Of a DNA stretch of 64,000 nt, positions 51,855 through 61,506 are shown in pieces. This stretch comes from Paenibacillus_AA sp045062745 (lineage in GTDB: Bacteria; Bacillota; Bacilli; Paenibacillales; NBRC-103111). Position 1 is the first letter of the stretch. Every line of letters begins with the position of its first letter. Made by a program: the position numbers and the translations under genes. The stretch is from positions 1 to 64,000 of the forward strand of contig NZ_JBJGED010000024.1 of the NCBI RefSeq assembly GCF_045062745.1. Direction: 5' to 3'. Below the pieces are notes generated by a model. That model saw only the letters and a program-made list of their open reading frames with translations. It was not told the origin of the DNA and did not search any database.

Positions 51855-53168
51855 TCAATTGTGTACAGTTGCTGAAAAATTCTGAATAGTTTCTAGAGCG
51901 CGCTCGGCCAGCTTCTCATTTTTGAGCTTCTTGTTGCGGATTCGTTCGCCGGACGGCGGCAGCAGCCCGAAATTCGCATTCATCGGCTGGAAATGATCAG
52001 GGTCGGCCGTCGTGATGTAGTGCGCCATGCTGCCGATCGTCGTCTCCGGCGGGAACGTCAGGCATTCGAGTCCGCACGCCACCCGCCCGGCGTTCAACCC
52101 GGCGATGAGCCCGGATGCCGCCGACTCGACGTAGCCCTCGACGCCCGTCATTTGCCCGGCGAAGAACAAGTCGTCCCGCTTCACGAATTGGTATGTCGGC
52201 CGCAGCAGCTTCGGCGAGTTGATGAACGTGTTCCGGTGCATGACGCCGTAGCGGACGAACTCGGCGTTCTCCAGCCCGGGGATCATGGAGAACACCCGCT
52301 TCTGCTCGCCCCACTTCAAGTGGGTCTGGAAGCCGACGAGGTTGTACAGCGTGCCCGCCGCGTTGTCCTGCCGGAGCTGGACGACCGCATACGGCAGCTT
52401 GCCGGTATGCGGATTAACAAGGCCGACGGGCTTCATCGGCCCGAATAGCGCGGTCTGCTTGCCCCGGCGCGACATCACTTCGATCGGCATGCAGCCTTCG
52501 AAGTAGATTTCTTTCTCGAACTCCTTCACCGGCGCCGTCTCGGCGGAGATAAGCGCGTCGTAGAACGCGTCGAACTCCTCTTCCGTCATCGGACAGTTCA
52601 AGTAAGCCGCCTCGCCCTTGTCATAGCGGGAAGCCAAGTACACCTTGCTCATATCGATCGAATCCTTCTCGACGATCGGCGCGGCCGCGTCATAGAAGTA
52701 CAAGTATTCCTCGCCCATGAGCTGCTTCAGTTCTTCCGAGAGCGAGGGCGACGTAAGCGGTCCCGTCGCGACCACGGTAAGCCCTTCCGGCAGCGTGGGC
52801 AACTCCTCGTTGCGCACCTCGATGAGCGGATGGTTGCGCAGCATCGCGGTTACCTCGCCGGAGAAGCCGTCGCGGTCGACCGCGAGCGCTCCGCCCGCCG
52901 GCACCGCATGCTTGTCGGCACACCGCAGGATGAGCGAGTCGAGCCGGCGCATCTCTTCCTTGAGCACGCCGACAGCGTTGGTCAAGCCGTTCGCGCGCAG
53001 CGAATTGCTGCACACGAGCTCGGCGAATTGATCCGTGATATGCGCCGGCGTTTTGCGAACGGGGCGCATTTCGTACAAGACGACCGGAACTCCTTGCCGC
53101 GCGATTTGCCATGCCGCCTCGCTGCCGGCTAAGCCCGCCCCGATCACCGTTACCTTCCTATCAGTCAT
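51855..53168 (-). CDS. trmFO: Methylenetetrahydrofolate-tRNA-(uracil-5-)-methyltransferase TrmFO
   Basis: Makes ribothymidine-54 in tRNA using folate and FAD. 437 residues. FAD motif VIGAGLAGSEAAWQIA at the N-terminus, PVRKTPAHITDQFAELVCSN (in part), and EGCMPIEVMSRRG with the catalytic Cys near 226. Reversed order topA then trmFO matches Bacillota. No xerC gene lies between it and hslV. Confidence 0.98.
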   Translation of the reverse strand: MTDRKVTVIGAGLAGSEAAWQIARQGVPVVLYEMRPVRKTPAHITDQFAELVCSNSLRANGLTNAVGVLKEEMRRLDSLILRCADKHAVPAGGALAVDRDGFSGEVTAMLRNHPLIEVRNEELPTLPEGLTVVATGPLTSPSLSEELKQLMGEEYLYFYDAAAPIVEKDSIDMSKVYLASRYDKGEAAYLNCPMTEEEFDAFYDALISAETAPVKEFEKEIYFEGCMPIEVMSRRGKQTALFGPMKPVGLVNPHTGKLPYAVVQLRQDNAAGTLYNLVGFQTHLKWGEQKRVFSMIPGLENAEFVRYGVMHRNTFINSPKLLRPTYQFVKRDDLFFAGQMTGVEGYVESAASGLIAGLNAGRVACGLECLTFPPETTIGSMAHYITTADPDHFQPMNANFGLLPPSGERIRNKKLKNEKLAERALETIQNFSATVHN

Positions 53169-53287
53169 AGCTCATTCCTCCATACAACGGATCGCTCGGA
53201 CGCATCCCGCCCCCGGACGGATCGGGCGGGGTGCCGCGATCCGCCCAGGGGCGGGACGAAAGTTCCTCAAGCGATTCACTCGCAAGC

Positions 53288-55396
53288 TTAGTAGTCGATA
53301 TCTCCGCCGTCGTCGTCTTCTTGTACGATTTCTTCCTTATGGTTGCAAACCGTACAGATGTAATGCGAACCGGATTTATTCGTCTTCTCGATCATCAGGC
53401 CGCCGCAGTCCGGGCAAGGCTTGCTCGCCGGTTTGTCCCACGAGACGAAGTCGCACGCCGGGTACCGGTCGCAGCCGTAGAAAATGCGGCCTTTCTTGCT
53501 GCGCCGCTCGATGACGTGACCTTCTTTGCACTTGGGACACGTCACGCCGATTTCTTTGACGATCGGCTTCGCATTGCGACAGTCCGGGAACCCGGTGCAG
53601 GCGAGGAATTTGCCGAACCGCCCCATCTTGATCGCCATCGGCCGCCCGCATTTATCGCACGGAATATCGGTAATCTCGTCTTGAATTTCGACTTCCTTCA
53701 TTTCTTCCTCGGCGAACTCCAGCCGTTTCTCGAACGTCTCGTAGAACTCGTCCAGCACCTTGACCCAATCCGCAGTGCCTTCCTCCACGTGGTCGAGCCC
53801 TTCCTCCATCTTGGCGGTGAACTCCACGTCGAGAATCTCCGGGAAAAACTCCGCCATGAGCTGAATGATGAGGGTACCTAGCTCCGTCGGGATGAATTTC
53901 TTCTCCTCGAGCGCCACGTACCCGCGCTTCTGGATCGTCTCCAGCGTCGGCGCATACGTACTCGGGCGTCCGATCCCCATCTCTTCCAGGGCGCGTACGA
54001 GCCGGGCTTCCGTATAGCGCGGAGGCGGCTGGGTGAAGTGCTGCTTCGGCTCCAGCTGCCTGTTCTCCAGCTTGTCCTTCTCTTTCAGCGGCGGCAGCAG
54101 CTTGTCGTCTTCGACTACCGCATCGTCAGTCCCCTCTACGTACACCTTCATGAAGCCCGGAAACTTCACCTTCGACCCAACGGCGCGGAACAGGGCATCG
54201 CCGGCGGCGATCTCCACCGTCATCGTATCGAGGACGGCCGACGCCATCTGGCTCGCGAGGAAACGCTCCCAGACCAGCTTATACAATCGGAATTGATCCC
54301 GGCTGAGATAGCCTTTCACTTCCTCCGGCGTCTTCAGCACAGACGTTGGCCGGATCGCTTCATGCGCATCCTGGGCGTTCGCGTTCTTCTTCAAGTACAC
54401 CCGGGGCGTCTCCGGGTAATAAGCGTCGCCGTAAGTGTCGACGATAAACGCCTTGGCCTCTTCCTGGGCGACAGGAGAAATCCGGGTCGAGTCGGTCCGC
54501 ATATATGTAATGAGACCGACCGTGCCTTCCTTGCCCAGCTCGACACCCTCGTACAGCTGCTGTGCGATCTGCATCGTCTTGGCCGCGCGGAAATTCAGCT
54601 TGCGTGCCGCCTCCTGCTGCAGGGAGCTAGTAATGAAGGGCGGCGACGGATTGCGCAGCCGTTCCTTCTCCTTGACGTCCGTCACGGTGAACGTATGCTT
54701 CCCGATCGCTTGGAGGACTTCCTGAACTTCCGCTTCCCGGGTAAGCTCCCGCTTCTCGCCGTTCATCCCGTAAAACTTCGCTTCGAATTCCGCGTTGCCC
54801 GTAGCGAGCTTGGCCGTAATCGACCAGTACTCTTCCGGCACGAACTCTTCGATCTCATTCTCCCGGTCGATGATCAGCTTCACGGCGACAGACTGTACGC
54901 GTCCGGCGGACAACCCCTTCTTCACTTTCTTCCAGAGCAGCGGACTGATCTTGTAGCCCACCAGCCGGTCCAGAATGCGGCGAGCCTGCTGCGCGTTGAC
55001 CAGATCCATATCGATCGGACGCGGCGACTTGAACGCATCCTTGACCGCCTGCTTCGTAATCTCATTGAATACGACACGGCATGCATCGGTCTCCCGCAGC
55101 TCCAGGTAGTGGGCGAGATGCCAGGCGATCGCTTCGCCTTCGCGATCCGGGTCCGCCGCGAGATAGATGCGCTTCACCTTCTTACTCGCGTCTTTCAATT
55201 CTTTCAAGACGGAGCCTTTGCCGCGAATCGTAATGTACTTCGGCTCGAATTTATTCTCGACTTCCACTCCGATCTGACTCTTAGGAAGATCTCGGATGTG
55301 TCCCATGGATGCTTTTACAATATATTTGCTTCCTAAATATTTGCCGATCGTTTTCGCTTTTGCCGGTGATTCCACAATGACGAGCGAATCTGCCAT
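53288..55396 (-). CDS. topA: DNA topoisomerase I
   Basis: Relaxes negative supercoils. 702 residues. Toprim domain (SLVIVESPAKAKTIGKYLG; AADPDREGEAIAWHL), catalytic Tyr298 in GLITYMRTDSTRIS, and three C-terminal Cys4 zinc motifs (about 585–690: CDKCGRPM, CPKCKEGH, CPDCGGLM with their partners). Length is typical. It lies between dprA and trmFO. Confidence 0.98.
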   Translation of the reverse strand: MADSLVIVESPAKAKTIGKYLGSKYIVKASMGHIRDLPKSQIGVEVENKFEPKYITIRGKGSVLKELKDASKKVKRIYLAADPDREGEAIAWHLAHYLELRETDACRVVFNEITKQAVKDAFKSPRPIDMDLVNAQQARRILDRLVGYKISPLLWKKVKKGLSAGRVQSVAVKLIIDRENEIEEFVPEEYWSITAKLATGNAEFEAKFYGMNGEKRELTREAEVQEVLQAIGKHTFTVTDVKEKERLRNPSPPFITSSLQQEAARKLNFRAAKTMQIAQQLYEGVELGKEGTVGLITYMRTDSTRISPVAQEEAKAFIVDTYGDAYYPETPRVYLKKNANAQDAHEAIRPTSVLKTPEEVKGYLSRDQFRLYKLVWERFLASQMASAVLDTMTVEIAAGDALFRAVGSKVKFPGFMKVYVEGTDDAVVEDDKLLPPLKEKDKLENRQLEPKQHFTQPPPRYTEARLVRALEEMGIGRPSTYAPTLETIQKRGYVALEEKKFIPTELGTLIIQLMAEFFPEILDVEFTAKMEEGLDHVEEGTADWVKVLDEFYETFEKRLEFAEEEMKEVEIQDEITDIPCDKCGRPMAIKMGRFGKFLACTGFPDCRNAKPIVKEIGVTCPKCKEGHVIERRSKKGRIFYGCDRYPACDFVSWDKPASKPCPDCGGLMIEKTNKSGSHYICTVCNHKEEIVQEDDDGGDIDY

Positions 55397-55451
55397 AGGT
55401 TCGTCCTTCCCCCTTATTGGTCCTTTCCTCCAGCAGAACAGGCTATCTATT

Positions 55452-56555
55452 CTATATGCGAACGAAGGTGGATCCGGGTAGTTGTTGAATCAGTTTTTTC
55501 ATTGATAAAGATAACAGAACTGTGTGCATTTGTCCAAACGCAAATCCCGACAAGACTAGCAGCCGGTCGATCGTAGACGGCTCCCAGGTAAGATGGCGCA
55601 GCAATTCGGTCTCGTCTTCGGTCAGCTCTGCCTCCGGAGATGGGTCGGTCCGCCTAGGCTTTGCACCCCTCCGGCCTAAATAATGCTCATATTCTTCAAG
55701 AACGTCGTCGGCGAATGTGACCGTCTTCGCCTTGCCTTCCTTAATCAGTTTCAGGGTGCCCGCACTCTTGGGAGACGTAATCGGTCCCGGGATGGCGAAG
55801 CAGTCGCGGGACTCGTCCAGCGCTTGATCCGCCGTGATCAAGGAGCCGCTGCGCAGCGCAGCTTCTACGACTAGCGTGCCCAAACTGAGGCCTGCTATAA
55901 TCCGGTTGCGCAGCGGGAACAAGCCTGGATGTACCGGAGTGCCTAGCGGATATTCCGATAGAAGCAGTCCATGCTCCTCCACTTGCGCATACAGCCCTTT
56001 GTTCTCAGGCGGATACACGGTATCCAGAGCGCAGCCGAGAACGCCGATCGTACTGCCGGCTCCCGGTCGGGTAAGAGCCCCTCGATGCACCTCGCTGTCA
56101 ATCCCTCGCGCAAGTCCGCTAACGATGGTCAGGCCCGCTTCGGCCAACTCTTGCGCCAGCTGGAACGCCACCTTCTTGCCGTAAGCGGTCGGTGTCCGGG
56201 TCCCAACCATCGCCAGACAAGGGCGATGCAGAAGTGAGCGGTTGCCTCTAGCGTATAGCACCCAAGGCGGCTGGGCGGTATGAGCCAGCCACCCGGGGTA
56301 GTCGGCATCCATTCGACAGATGATTTCTATACCTGCCTCTCGATAGGCCTCAAGCCGCTCGGCGGCAAACTCGGCAGTCAATCCGGCTATAATCGCGTCG
56401 GCCTTGTTCCGGTCGAGCTCCAGCGTGAGCAGCTTCTCTCTCGACATGCTAGGCAACTGCTCCAAGGCCGCGAGGAATGTGCATAAGCGATGAATCGTTT
56501 TCCATCCGATGCCCGGCAGCTCATGCAGAGCGAATAAGATCGTACGGTTATCCAT
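55452..56555 (-). CDS. dprA: DNA-protecting protein DprA (Smf)
   Basis: Loads RecA onto incoming single-stranded DNA during transformation. About 367 residues. N-terminal SAM-like domain, then the Rossmann core (MVGTRTPTAYGKKVAFQLA; IVSGLARGIDSEVH; FPLRNRIIAGLS) and a C-terminal winged helix (about 305–365). ATG at 56555 has AAAGGAGG ten bases upstream; the frame is open 28 more codons but overlaps the sucD terminator region. Only 64 bases separate it from that terminator. Confidence 0.96.
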   Translation of the reverse strand: MDNRTILFALHELPGIGWKTIHRLCTFLAALEQLPSMSREKLLTLELDRNKADAIIAGLTAEFAAERLEAYREAGIEIICRMDADYPGWLAHTAQPPWVLYARGNRSLLHRPCLAMVGTRTPTAYGKKVAFQLAQELAEAGLTIVSGLARGIDSEVHRGALTRPGAGSTIGVLGCALDTVYPPENKGLYAQVEEHGLLLSEYPLGTPVHPGLFPLRNRIIAGLSLGTLVVEAALRSGSLITADQALDESRDCFAIPGPITSPKSAGTLKLIKEGKAKTVTFADDVLEEYEHYLGRRGAKPRRTDPSPEAELTEDETELLRHLTWEPSTIDRLLVLSGFAFGQMHTVLLSLSMKKLIQQLPGSTFVRI

Positions 56556-56618
56556 TAGTATATAACCTCCTTTAATGAAAAAACAACTCTCGTGGAATTT
56601 CGAAGGGAATCGACCGAG

Positions 56619-56666
56619 AAAAAAAAAGCAACCTTCCATGTCCTTTGCAGGATACGGAAGGTTGCT
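56619..56666 (-). terminator. Strong intrinsic terminator after sucD
   Basis: On the minus strand AGCAACCTTCC and GGAAGGTTGCT form a perfect 11-bp outer stem with a second inner CCT/AGG pairing, followed by nine U residues. It lies 18 bases after the sucD stop. Confidence 0.95.
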
Positions 56667-56683
56667 TACCTTCGCTACAAACC

Positions 56684-57616
56684 TTATTTACGGGTGATGC
56701 ACTTCTCGAGCAGACCCTTTTCCTCCAGCACGCTTACGAGCGTGGAGCCCATGTCCGAAGGAGTCGGAGCGACCTTGATGCCGCAGCGTTCCATTGTAGC
56801 GACTTTCTCCGCCGCGGTGCCTTTGCCACCGGAGATGATGGCGCCCGCATGGCCCATGCGCTTCCCTGGAGGCGCGGTTTGGCCGCCGATGAAGCCGACG
56901 ACCGGCTTCTTCATGTTGGCTTTGATCCACTCGGCCGCTTCTTCTTCCGCCGTACCGCCGATCTCGCCGATCATGATAACCGCGTAAGTGTCGGGATCAT
57001 CATTGAACAGCTTCAAGATGTCGATGAACTCGGAGCCCTTGACCGGGTCTCCGCCGATCCCTACCGCGGAAGATTGGCCGATGCCGCGAGTCGACAGCTG
57101 ATGAACCGCTTCGTACGTCAGCGTACCGCTGCGGGAGACGACGCCCACATGGCCTTTCTGATGAATGTAGCCCGGCATAATGCCGATTTTGCACTCGTCC
57201 GGAGTGATGACGCCCGGGCAGTTCGGCCCGATCAGACGCGTTTTCTTGCCTTCCATGTACCGGCTCACATTGACCATATCCAGAACCGGGATGCCTTCCG
57301 TAATACAGATCGCGAGCTCCATCTCGGCGTCTACGGCTTCCATGATCGCGTCAGCCGCGAATGCAGGCGGTACGTAGATAACGGATGCAGTAGCGCCTGT
57401 AGCAGCCTTCGCTTCCGCTACCGTGTTGAATACCGGCAATTGAACGGTTGTCCCGTTCTCGAGCGTGATGTCTACCTTCGTGCCGCCCTTGCCTGGAGTA
57501 ACGCCGCCAACCATTTGCGTGCCGTAGTCGAGCGCACCCTTCGTATGGAACATCCCTACGGAACCGGTGATGCCTTGCGTGATCACTTTTGTATTTTTAT
57601 TAACCAGAATGCTCAT
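56684..57616 (-). CDS. sucD: Succinate-CoA ligase alpha subunit
   Basis: Catalyses succinyl-CoA plus ADP/GDP to succinate plus ATP/GTP with SucC. 310 residues. CoA-binding Rossmann domain (KVITQGITGSVGMFHTKGAL, in part; GGVTPGKGG) and phospho-His region (GHAGAIISGGKGTA) with the catalytic His in MGHAGAI. It follows sucC by 22 bases and ends at the terminator above. Confidence 0.98.
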   Translation of the reverse strand: MSILVNKNTKVITQGITGSVGMFHTKGALDYGTQMVGGVTPGKGGTKVDITLENGTTVQLPVFNTVAEAKAATGATASVIYVPPAFAADAIMEAVDAEMELAICITEGIPVLDMVNVSRYMEGKKTRLIGPNCPGVITPDECKIGIMPGYIHQKGHVGVVSRSGTLTYEAVHQLSTRGIGQSSAVGIGGDPVKGSEFIDILKLFNDDPDTYAVIMIGEIGGTAEEEAAEWIKANMKKPVVGFIGGQTAPPGKRMGHAGAIISGGKGTAAEKVATMERCGIKVAPTPSDMGSTLVSVLEEKGLLEKCITRK

Positions 57617-57638
57617 TACCGTTCATCTCCTCTCAAAA

Positions 57639-58799
<1,161 letters not shown>

Positions 58800-58840
58800 T
58801 CTCGAATCCTCCTATCAAATATGTTGCAGAAATGTAAAGG

Positions 58841-58906
58841 AACAGTAAAGCCGAAACAGTAGCTTTGCTGTTGCAAAACATAAACCTTTATGTGCCGGCT
58901 TGGCAC
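58841..58906 (-). promoter_or_regulatory. Two inverted repeats in the sucC leader
   Basis: First repeat: AACAGTAAAGC at 58841–58851 and GCTTTGCTGTT at 58862–58872, one mismatch. Second repeat: TGTGCC and GGCACA (about 58890–58906) around a five-base centre. A TACAAT -10-like box lies just upstream on the minus strand (near 58921–58926), with a poor -35. They may be operators or leader structures. The rest of the 383-base sucC–comM gap (58927–59160) shows no other gene or clear signal, including no convincing comM promoter. Confidence 0.5.
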
Positions 58907-59182
58907 AAAAAACCTTATCTATTGTACCACTTTTCTTCGACACTTTCCTTACTTTTTTTCATGGTGATTTGTTAAAGTTTCACGAACGATCGCTATGCTT
59001 GGAACCGTAACCAGTATTTCCTGATTCCGGCCATTTTACTAGTTGCAGGAGCAGGAATTTGGATTGCGGCGGCGAATAGAGAGTAGGAATAGGAACAAAA
59101 GGAAGCACCTTTTTCCGAAATTAACGCTTCAGGGATTGTCGAAATCCGTCATGATGCGAAATGAGGAAGAGGTGTTTTTACG

Positions 59183-60748
59183 TTGTATGGAAAAGTGACG
59201 GGCGCTTGCCTGCAAGGCGTAGAAGGAAACTTGATCGAGGTCGAAGTCAATCTGATGAGCGGTCTTCCGCAGATGACGATCGTCGGCCTGCCGGACTCGG
59301 CGGTGAGAGAATCGGTGGAGCGCGTGAGGGCGGCATTGAAAAACTGCGAGTATAAATTCCCGCTCGAGCGGATCACGGTCAACCTCGCCCCCGCGGATAT
59401 GCGCAAGGAAGGCGCTTCGTTCGACCTGGCGATTGCCGTCGGATTGATTGGGACAAGCGGGCAAATTCGTTTGGCAGGGTTGGAGAAATGTCTAGTGGCT
59501 GGGGAATTGGCGCTGGACGGCAGCCTGCGGCCCATTCCAGGAGTGTTGTCTATGGTGGAGGCGGCCCGCAAACGCGGGTATACGCACGTCATGCTGCCTC
59601 GCATGAATGCGCCCGAAGCCCGGCTCATCGAGGGCATCGAGGTGATCGGTCTCACGCATCTGAATGAACTGCGGGAAGGGACGGAATTAGCGGCGTGGGC
59701 AGATAGGGAGACTATTAAGAGCGGGAGTGAATCGGTGAACCGGCGTGGGGTTAAGGATTTGGGGGAGGAGTACGCCGGGCTCGAGGACTTCGCCGACGTG
59801 AGCGGCCAGCAGCATGCGAAGCGCGCCTTGCTCCTCGCCGCCACCGGCATGCACAACATCCTGCTCGTCGGGCCGCCCGGCTCCGGCAAGACGATGCTCG
59901 CCCGCCGGCTGCCGTCGATCCTGCCTCCCCTCACCGACCAGGAGGCGCTTGAGGTGACGAAGATCTACAGCGCGGCCGGCGCGATCGTAGACCGCAGCCA
60001 GTTCATTCGCGTCCGGCCGTTCCGGTCGCCTCATCATACGATCTCGCCCGGAGGGCTGGTCGGAGCCGGTTCGATCCCGAAGCCGGGCGAGATCAGCCTG
60101 GCGCATAAGGGTGTGCTTTACCTCGACGAAATGCCGGAGTTCCCCCGGTATGTGCTCGAGGCGCTGCGGCAGCCGCTGGAGGACCGGCGTGTCACGATTA
60201 GCCGGGCGAAGGCCGTCTTCACCTTCCCCGCTCATTTCATCATGGCTGCTTCCATGAACCCTTGCCCTTGCGGTTATTTCGGGAGCGATCCCGGCGGCGT
60301 AGCCTGCACTTGCAGTCCGCTAAAGGTACAGAATTATCGCGCTCGGCTGAGCGGTCCCCTGTTGGACCGCATCGATATGCATGTGGAAGTGCCGCGCGTG
60401 GACTTGCATACACTGTCGGAGCCTAGCGCGAGCGGCTGGTCCTCCGCGGAGATGCGGGAGCGAATGCTAGTCGCGCTCGAGCGGCAGGCGCACCGCTATG
60501 CGGGCTTGCCGGTCCGGTTCAACGGCGAGCTCGCCGGCCGGCTGCTGCGGGACGTATGCGCGATTCCGGCCGAGGCAGAGCGGATGCTGCTGCAGTCGTT
60601 CGATGCGCTCGGCCTGAGCGTCCGGGCGCACGACCGGATCTTGAAGCTCGCCCGCACCCTCGCGGACTTGGACGATAGCTCGCGCATCCGGACGGAGCAT
60701 ATTGCGGAAGCGATCCAGTATCGGGTGTTGGATAAGAAGTGGGGGTAG
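59183..60748 (+). CDS. comM: ComM/YifB family Mg-chelatase-like AAA+ ATPase
   Basis: Members of this family (ComM) are helicases that promote branch migration in natural transformation. 521 residues. N-terminal ComM domain (GLPQMTIVGLPDSAVRESVE), then the AAA+ module with P-loop GPPGSGKT at 230–237 and Walker B-like LYLDEMPEF, a Cys-rich segment (NPCPCGYFG…ACTCSP) and a C-terminal helix bundle. TTG start with GAGGAAGAGG upstream. The only plus-strand gene in the window, diverging from sucC and converging on yraN. In the same neighbourhood dprA also acts in transformation. Confidence 0.95.
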   Translation: MYGKVTGACLQGVEGNLIEVEVNLMSGLPQMTIVGLPDSAVRESVERVRAALKNCEYKFPLERITVNLAPADMRKEGASFDLAIAVGLIGTSGQIRLAGLEKCLVAGELALDGSLRPIPGVLSMVEAARKRGYTHVMLPRMNAPEARLIEGIEVIGLTHLNELREGTELAAWADRETIKSGSESVNRRGVKDLGEEYAGLEDFADVSGQQHAKRALLLAATGMHNILLVGPPGSGKTMLARRLPSILPPLTDQEALEVTKIYSAAGAIVDRSQFIRVRPFRSPHHTISPGGLVGAGSIPKPGEISLAHKGVLYLDEMPEFPRYVLEALRQPLEDRRVTISRAKAVFTFPAHFIMAASMNPCPCGYFGSDPGGVACTCSPLKVQNYRARLSGPLLDRIDMHVEVPRVDLHTLSEPSASGWSSAEMRERMLVALERQAHRYAGLPVRFNGELAGRLLRDVCAIPAEAERMLLQSFDALGLSVRAHDRILKLARTLADLDDSSRIRTEHIAEAIQYRVLDKKWG

Positions 60749-60814
60749 GGTCTATTGGGGGGAGTTAGCACGTTTTCGTGCCAATTCGGCGGCGACCATG
60801 GCCCTTAGGGGCAA
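60749..60814. terminator. Weak hairpins between convergent comM and yraN
   Basis: TTAGCACG and CGTGCCAA (60765–60785) pair around TTTT, and a short GCCC…GGGC repeat follows. Neither has a clear U-run. They may serve as a shared weak terminator. Confidence 0.35.
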
Positions 60815-61210
60815 TTAAAACGCATTCTCGATATGATCCAGGCTGGCGAGGCTGCCGTCTCGCGAGAACGTTGCGCAAATGACATCGAAGCGAATCGGCG
60901 TATTGCCGTCCCATTTCGATTGGTGCAAATACACTTGGGCAATTTCGCGGACTTGCCGAATTTTGCGCGCGTCGACCGATTCCTGAGGGGTTCCGAAGGT
61001 GCCCGTATTCGTGCGCGAGCGTACCTCGACGAAGGCGAGCACCTCGCCATTATCGGCGACGAGGTCGAGTTCTCCGCTCCGGCAACGCCAATTGCGCGCG
61101 ACGATGCGGTAACCGACCCGCTCCATGTGGTCCGCGGCCAGCTGCTCTCCACGGGCCCCTAGTTCTCGGCGGGATGGACGGTTGGAGGACGAGCTATTGT
61201 CTAAGGTCAT
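60815..61210 (-). CDS. yraN: YraN family (UPF0102) endonuclease-like protein
   Basis: About 131 residues with the core RRELGARGEQLAADHMERVG and the nuclease-like signature GELDLVADNGEVLAFVEVRSR, here in two pieces (ELDLVA; LAFVEVRSR), of the PD-(D/E)XK fold. Biochemical role unproved in most bacteria. ATG at 61210 has GGAGGG ten bases upstream inside the end of the preceding gene. Confidence 0.92.
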   Translation of the reverse strand: MTLDNSSSSNRPSRRELGARGEQLAADHMERVGYRIVARNWRCRSGELDLVADNGEVLAFVEVRSRTNTGTFGTPQESVDARKIRQVREIAQVYLHQSKWDGNTPIRFDVICATFSRDGSLASLDHIENAF

Positions 61211-61212
61211 CT

Positions 61213-61506
61213 CTAAGGCTCCCTCCAATGTCTCGCACGTTGGTCCGATCGGTAGATGAAGCTGAGCACTTCCGCTACGAGCTGGTACAGTTCAGGAGGA
61301 ATTTCCTGGTTCAGGTCCAGCTTCGACAGCACCTCTACGAGGGACGGATCCTCCTGGAGCGGAACGCCATGCTCCTTCGCTCGCTTGATAATCTCATCGG
61401 CAATCGCCCCCCTGCCCTTCGCGACGATGACCGGCGAAGCGTGCTTCTCGGGCGCATACTTCAGCGCCACCGCCTTCTTGGGAGCGGATGGGTTCGGTTC
61501 CTTCAT
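61213..61506 (-). CDS. ylqH: Free-standing FlhB C-terminal-domain protein (FlhX/YlqH family)
   Basis: 97 residues matching only the cytoplasmic C-terminal domain of FlhB, starting right after the position of the NPTH self-cleavage site. Compare AVALKYAPEKHASPVIVAKG here with AVAMKYDPQKSDAPVVLAKG in the FlhB of this genome, then PPELYQLVAEVLSFIY. No membrane segment. The ATG overlaps the upstream FliK-like gene stop by four bases. In B. subtilis the equivalent ylqH is in the same place (rnhB-ylqG-ylqH-sucC). Confidence 0.93.
   Translation of the reverse strand: MKEPNPSAPKKAVALKYAPEKHASPVIVAKGRGAIADEIIKRAKEHGVPLQEDPSLVEVLSKLDLNQEIPPELYQLVAEVLSFIYRSDQRARHWREP

Noticed and set aside
58885..58910. 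Rex (redox) operator in the sucC leader
   Set aside because: TTGTG and CACA are nine bases apart instead of eight and the inner A/T positions do not fit.
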